Positions 63,181 through 64,000 of a DNA stretch of 64,000 bases are shown here, piece by piece. Source of the DNA: Polyodon spathula (taxonomy: Eukaryota > Chordata > Actinopteri > Acipenseriformes > Polyodontidae). Within the stretch, counting starts at the first letter, position 1. The number at the start of each line of letters is the position of its first letter. Under the pieces are notes generated by a model. The model was not told the origin of the DNA and did no database searches. It saw nothing but the letters and a program-made list of their open reading frames with translations. The stretch is from positions 19,097,693 to 19,161,692 of the forward strand of contig NC_054534.1 in NCBI RefSeq assembly GCF_017654505.1. The letters are read 5' to 3'. The position numbers and the translations under genes were made by a program.

Positions 63181-63305
63181 ACATGGCAGAAAGCTTGCAG
63201 TGATGGCTGGGAAAGTATTCTGTGAGAAGAACTTTTTGTCCCAAGCTACCATGGAGATTGTCATAGGGATGAGGACACAGCTTCTTGGACAACTCAGAGC
63301 GATAG
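63181..63305 (+). pseudogene. YTHDC2-like 3' exon, frameshifted
   Basis: Acceptor TCTGATTATTAG. Begins TWQKACSDGWE, then a shift at about 63214 (the family has an extra Arg codon here). The text resumes with VFCEKNFLSQATMEIVIGMR and ends LLGQLRAIG. Unshifted reading stops at TGA 63223-63225. Donor GTGAGT is intact, and the following exon is not found in the last 700 bp. Confidence 0.9.
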
Positions 63306-64000
63306 GTGAGTAGAACATGTACTTGATGCTTATTTCCTATATTGAAGTAAAGTTTTTGGACTACAGTGATAATCCCTTTATTACATTGCAGTGAGGAGTC
63401 ATAGTTTATCGTGAAATGTTTATTGCTAGTGAAATGCAATAGGAGGCAAGTAAAAACTTTTAACTGATTGTAGTTTAAAGAGCTGACTTACAGCGAGGAA
63501 GCACTAACATTAGTTAAACAAATTAAGCAAATTAAACTTCAATACTTTTTACTGCATTTATATGTCCACAGTTGCTTAAGTGGATTTGTAAGTCATCTGC
63601 AGACGTATTCAATTGATTTTAACAGCAGAAGACACAGGAGGTCGTAGTTGTTACGCTACACACACGTCTAAGATTTATTTCGTTATTTACAGATTACGCA
63701 AGTTAGGTTGCATTTGTGGGTGACCACCACAGCAGTGGTATTCCTAGTGCAGGGTAAGCCAGCAAAATTCAGCTACAAAAGAGAAGTTTGCCAATAAGCG
63801 GCTTAGCACAGCTCCCACTGAAAGGGAAGTTTTATATACCGTCTGTATGCTTTTGCAGGATCAAAATCCCCTAAACTAAATCCTATTGTTTCCTGTAAGA
63901 GCAACCCAAGTCTTTTGTAGTACCAGTGGTCCTAGCTGATTTAAACAAAGCCGTCTCCGTAACAAGAGCGTCATGGTCTGGCTAATCAGCCTGAAGGCAT
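63306..64000. other. Sequence downstream of the last YTHDC2-like exon, no exon found
   Basis: No match to the next conserved YTHDC2 block is seen. It may be a long intron continuing beyond the window or sequence past the end of the broken copy. Confidence 0.4.

Larger units (their letters stand above)
59380..63305 (+). pseudogene. YTHDC2 copy, internally deleted and frameshifted
   Basis: YTHDC2 is a 3'-5' RNA helicase and m6A reader of about 1430 residues, needed for meiosis in the germline. Nine exons match it in order with canonical borders: N-terminus, the R3H-like region, the first helicase motifs (GETGSGKTT; TQPRRLAA), and then RAGCCRPG (motif VI) and the helicase-associated region. Only 383 bp separates the first five exons from the last four. 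The stretch between them, including the DEAH box, ankyrin repeats and most of the second RecA-like lobe (roughly 500 residues by comparison with the human protein), is absent. Damage: frameshifts in exons 1 and 3 and in two 3' exons, stops TGA (60188-60190) and TAG (60663-60665), and a lost donor at 62980. Introns remain, so it is not a processed copy. The YTH domain would lie beyond the window. Confidence 0.9.

Overview
This is a gene-poor, repeat-rich vertebrate nuclear window. Spliced exons with GT/AG borders, long introns full of DNA transposons, LTR pieces, a tRNA-derived SINE and many (TA)n/(CA)n microsatellites point to a ray-finned fish. The mix of Tc1/mariner families, hAT elements and a CCHC/proline-rich LTR family makes me lean to a non-teleost such as a sturgeon or paddlefish. 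That lineage call is inference from recall, not proof.

Two protein genes can be recognised, head to head as MCC and YTHDC2 are in the human 5q22 region. MCC runs on the minus strand. Its long-isoform exons 1, 2 and 3 lie at 52158-52285, 44910-45157 and 36224-36408, and its alternative short-isoform first exon lies at 5028-5084. All splice phases agree. The shared coiled-coil exons must lie to the left of position 1, so positions 1-52285 are essentially MCC introns. YTHDC2 lies on the plus strand from 59380 to at least 63305, but this copy is broken. Exons 1-5 are followed after only 383 bp by exons that normally lie roughly 500 residues further on. The DEAH-box core, ankyrin and most of the second helicase lobe are missing, and the remaining exons carry frameshifts, stops and a lost splice donor. 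It looks like a decaying duplicate, perhaps an ohnolog from a genome duplication.

MCC introns by region. 1-5.1 kb: intron, a complete 2.6-kb non-autonomous LTR retrotransposon (1997-4573) with a 5-bp target duplication, and the short-isoform first exon. 5.1-15 kb: mostly unique AT-rich intron with a possible solo LTR at 9.0-9.7 kb. 15-22 kb: a 3.06-kb hAT element with internal inverted arms and an unexplained GC-richer core, a small hAT MITE, and a SINE inside a hAT-like remnant. 22.6-26.4 kb: a Tc1 nested in a second Tc1, which is fused to a 5'-truncated LTR element. 29.3-33 kb: a microsatellite, two rearranged Tc1 elements, a 455-bp near-perfect palindrome and a hAT element. 34-35.6 kb: a DNA transposon interrupted by a solo LTR. 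37.5-39 kb, 41.2-41.8 kb, 43.7-44.3 kb, 45.3-47 kb and 49.9-51.5 kb: a Tc1, a truncated LTR, a piggyBac remnant, a hAT remnant and another Tc1. 52.3-59.3 kb is the MCC/YTHDC2 intergenic interval with little recognisable content.

No new multi-gene system is visible. The items most worth a second look are the broken YTHDC2 copy, the gag-like-only LTR family, the long palindrome and the hAT element with the unexplained core.
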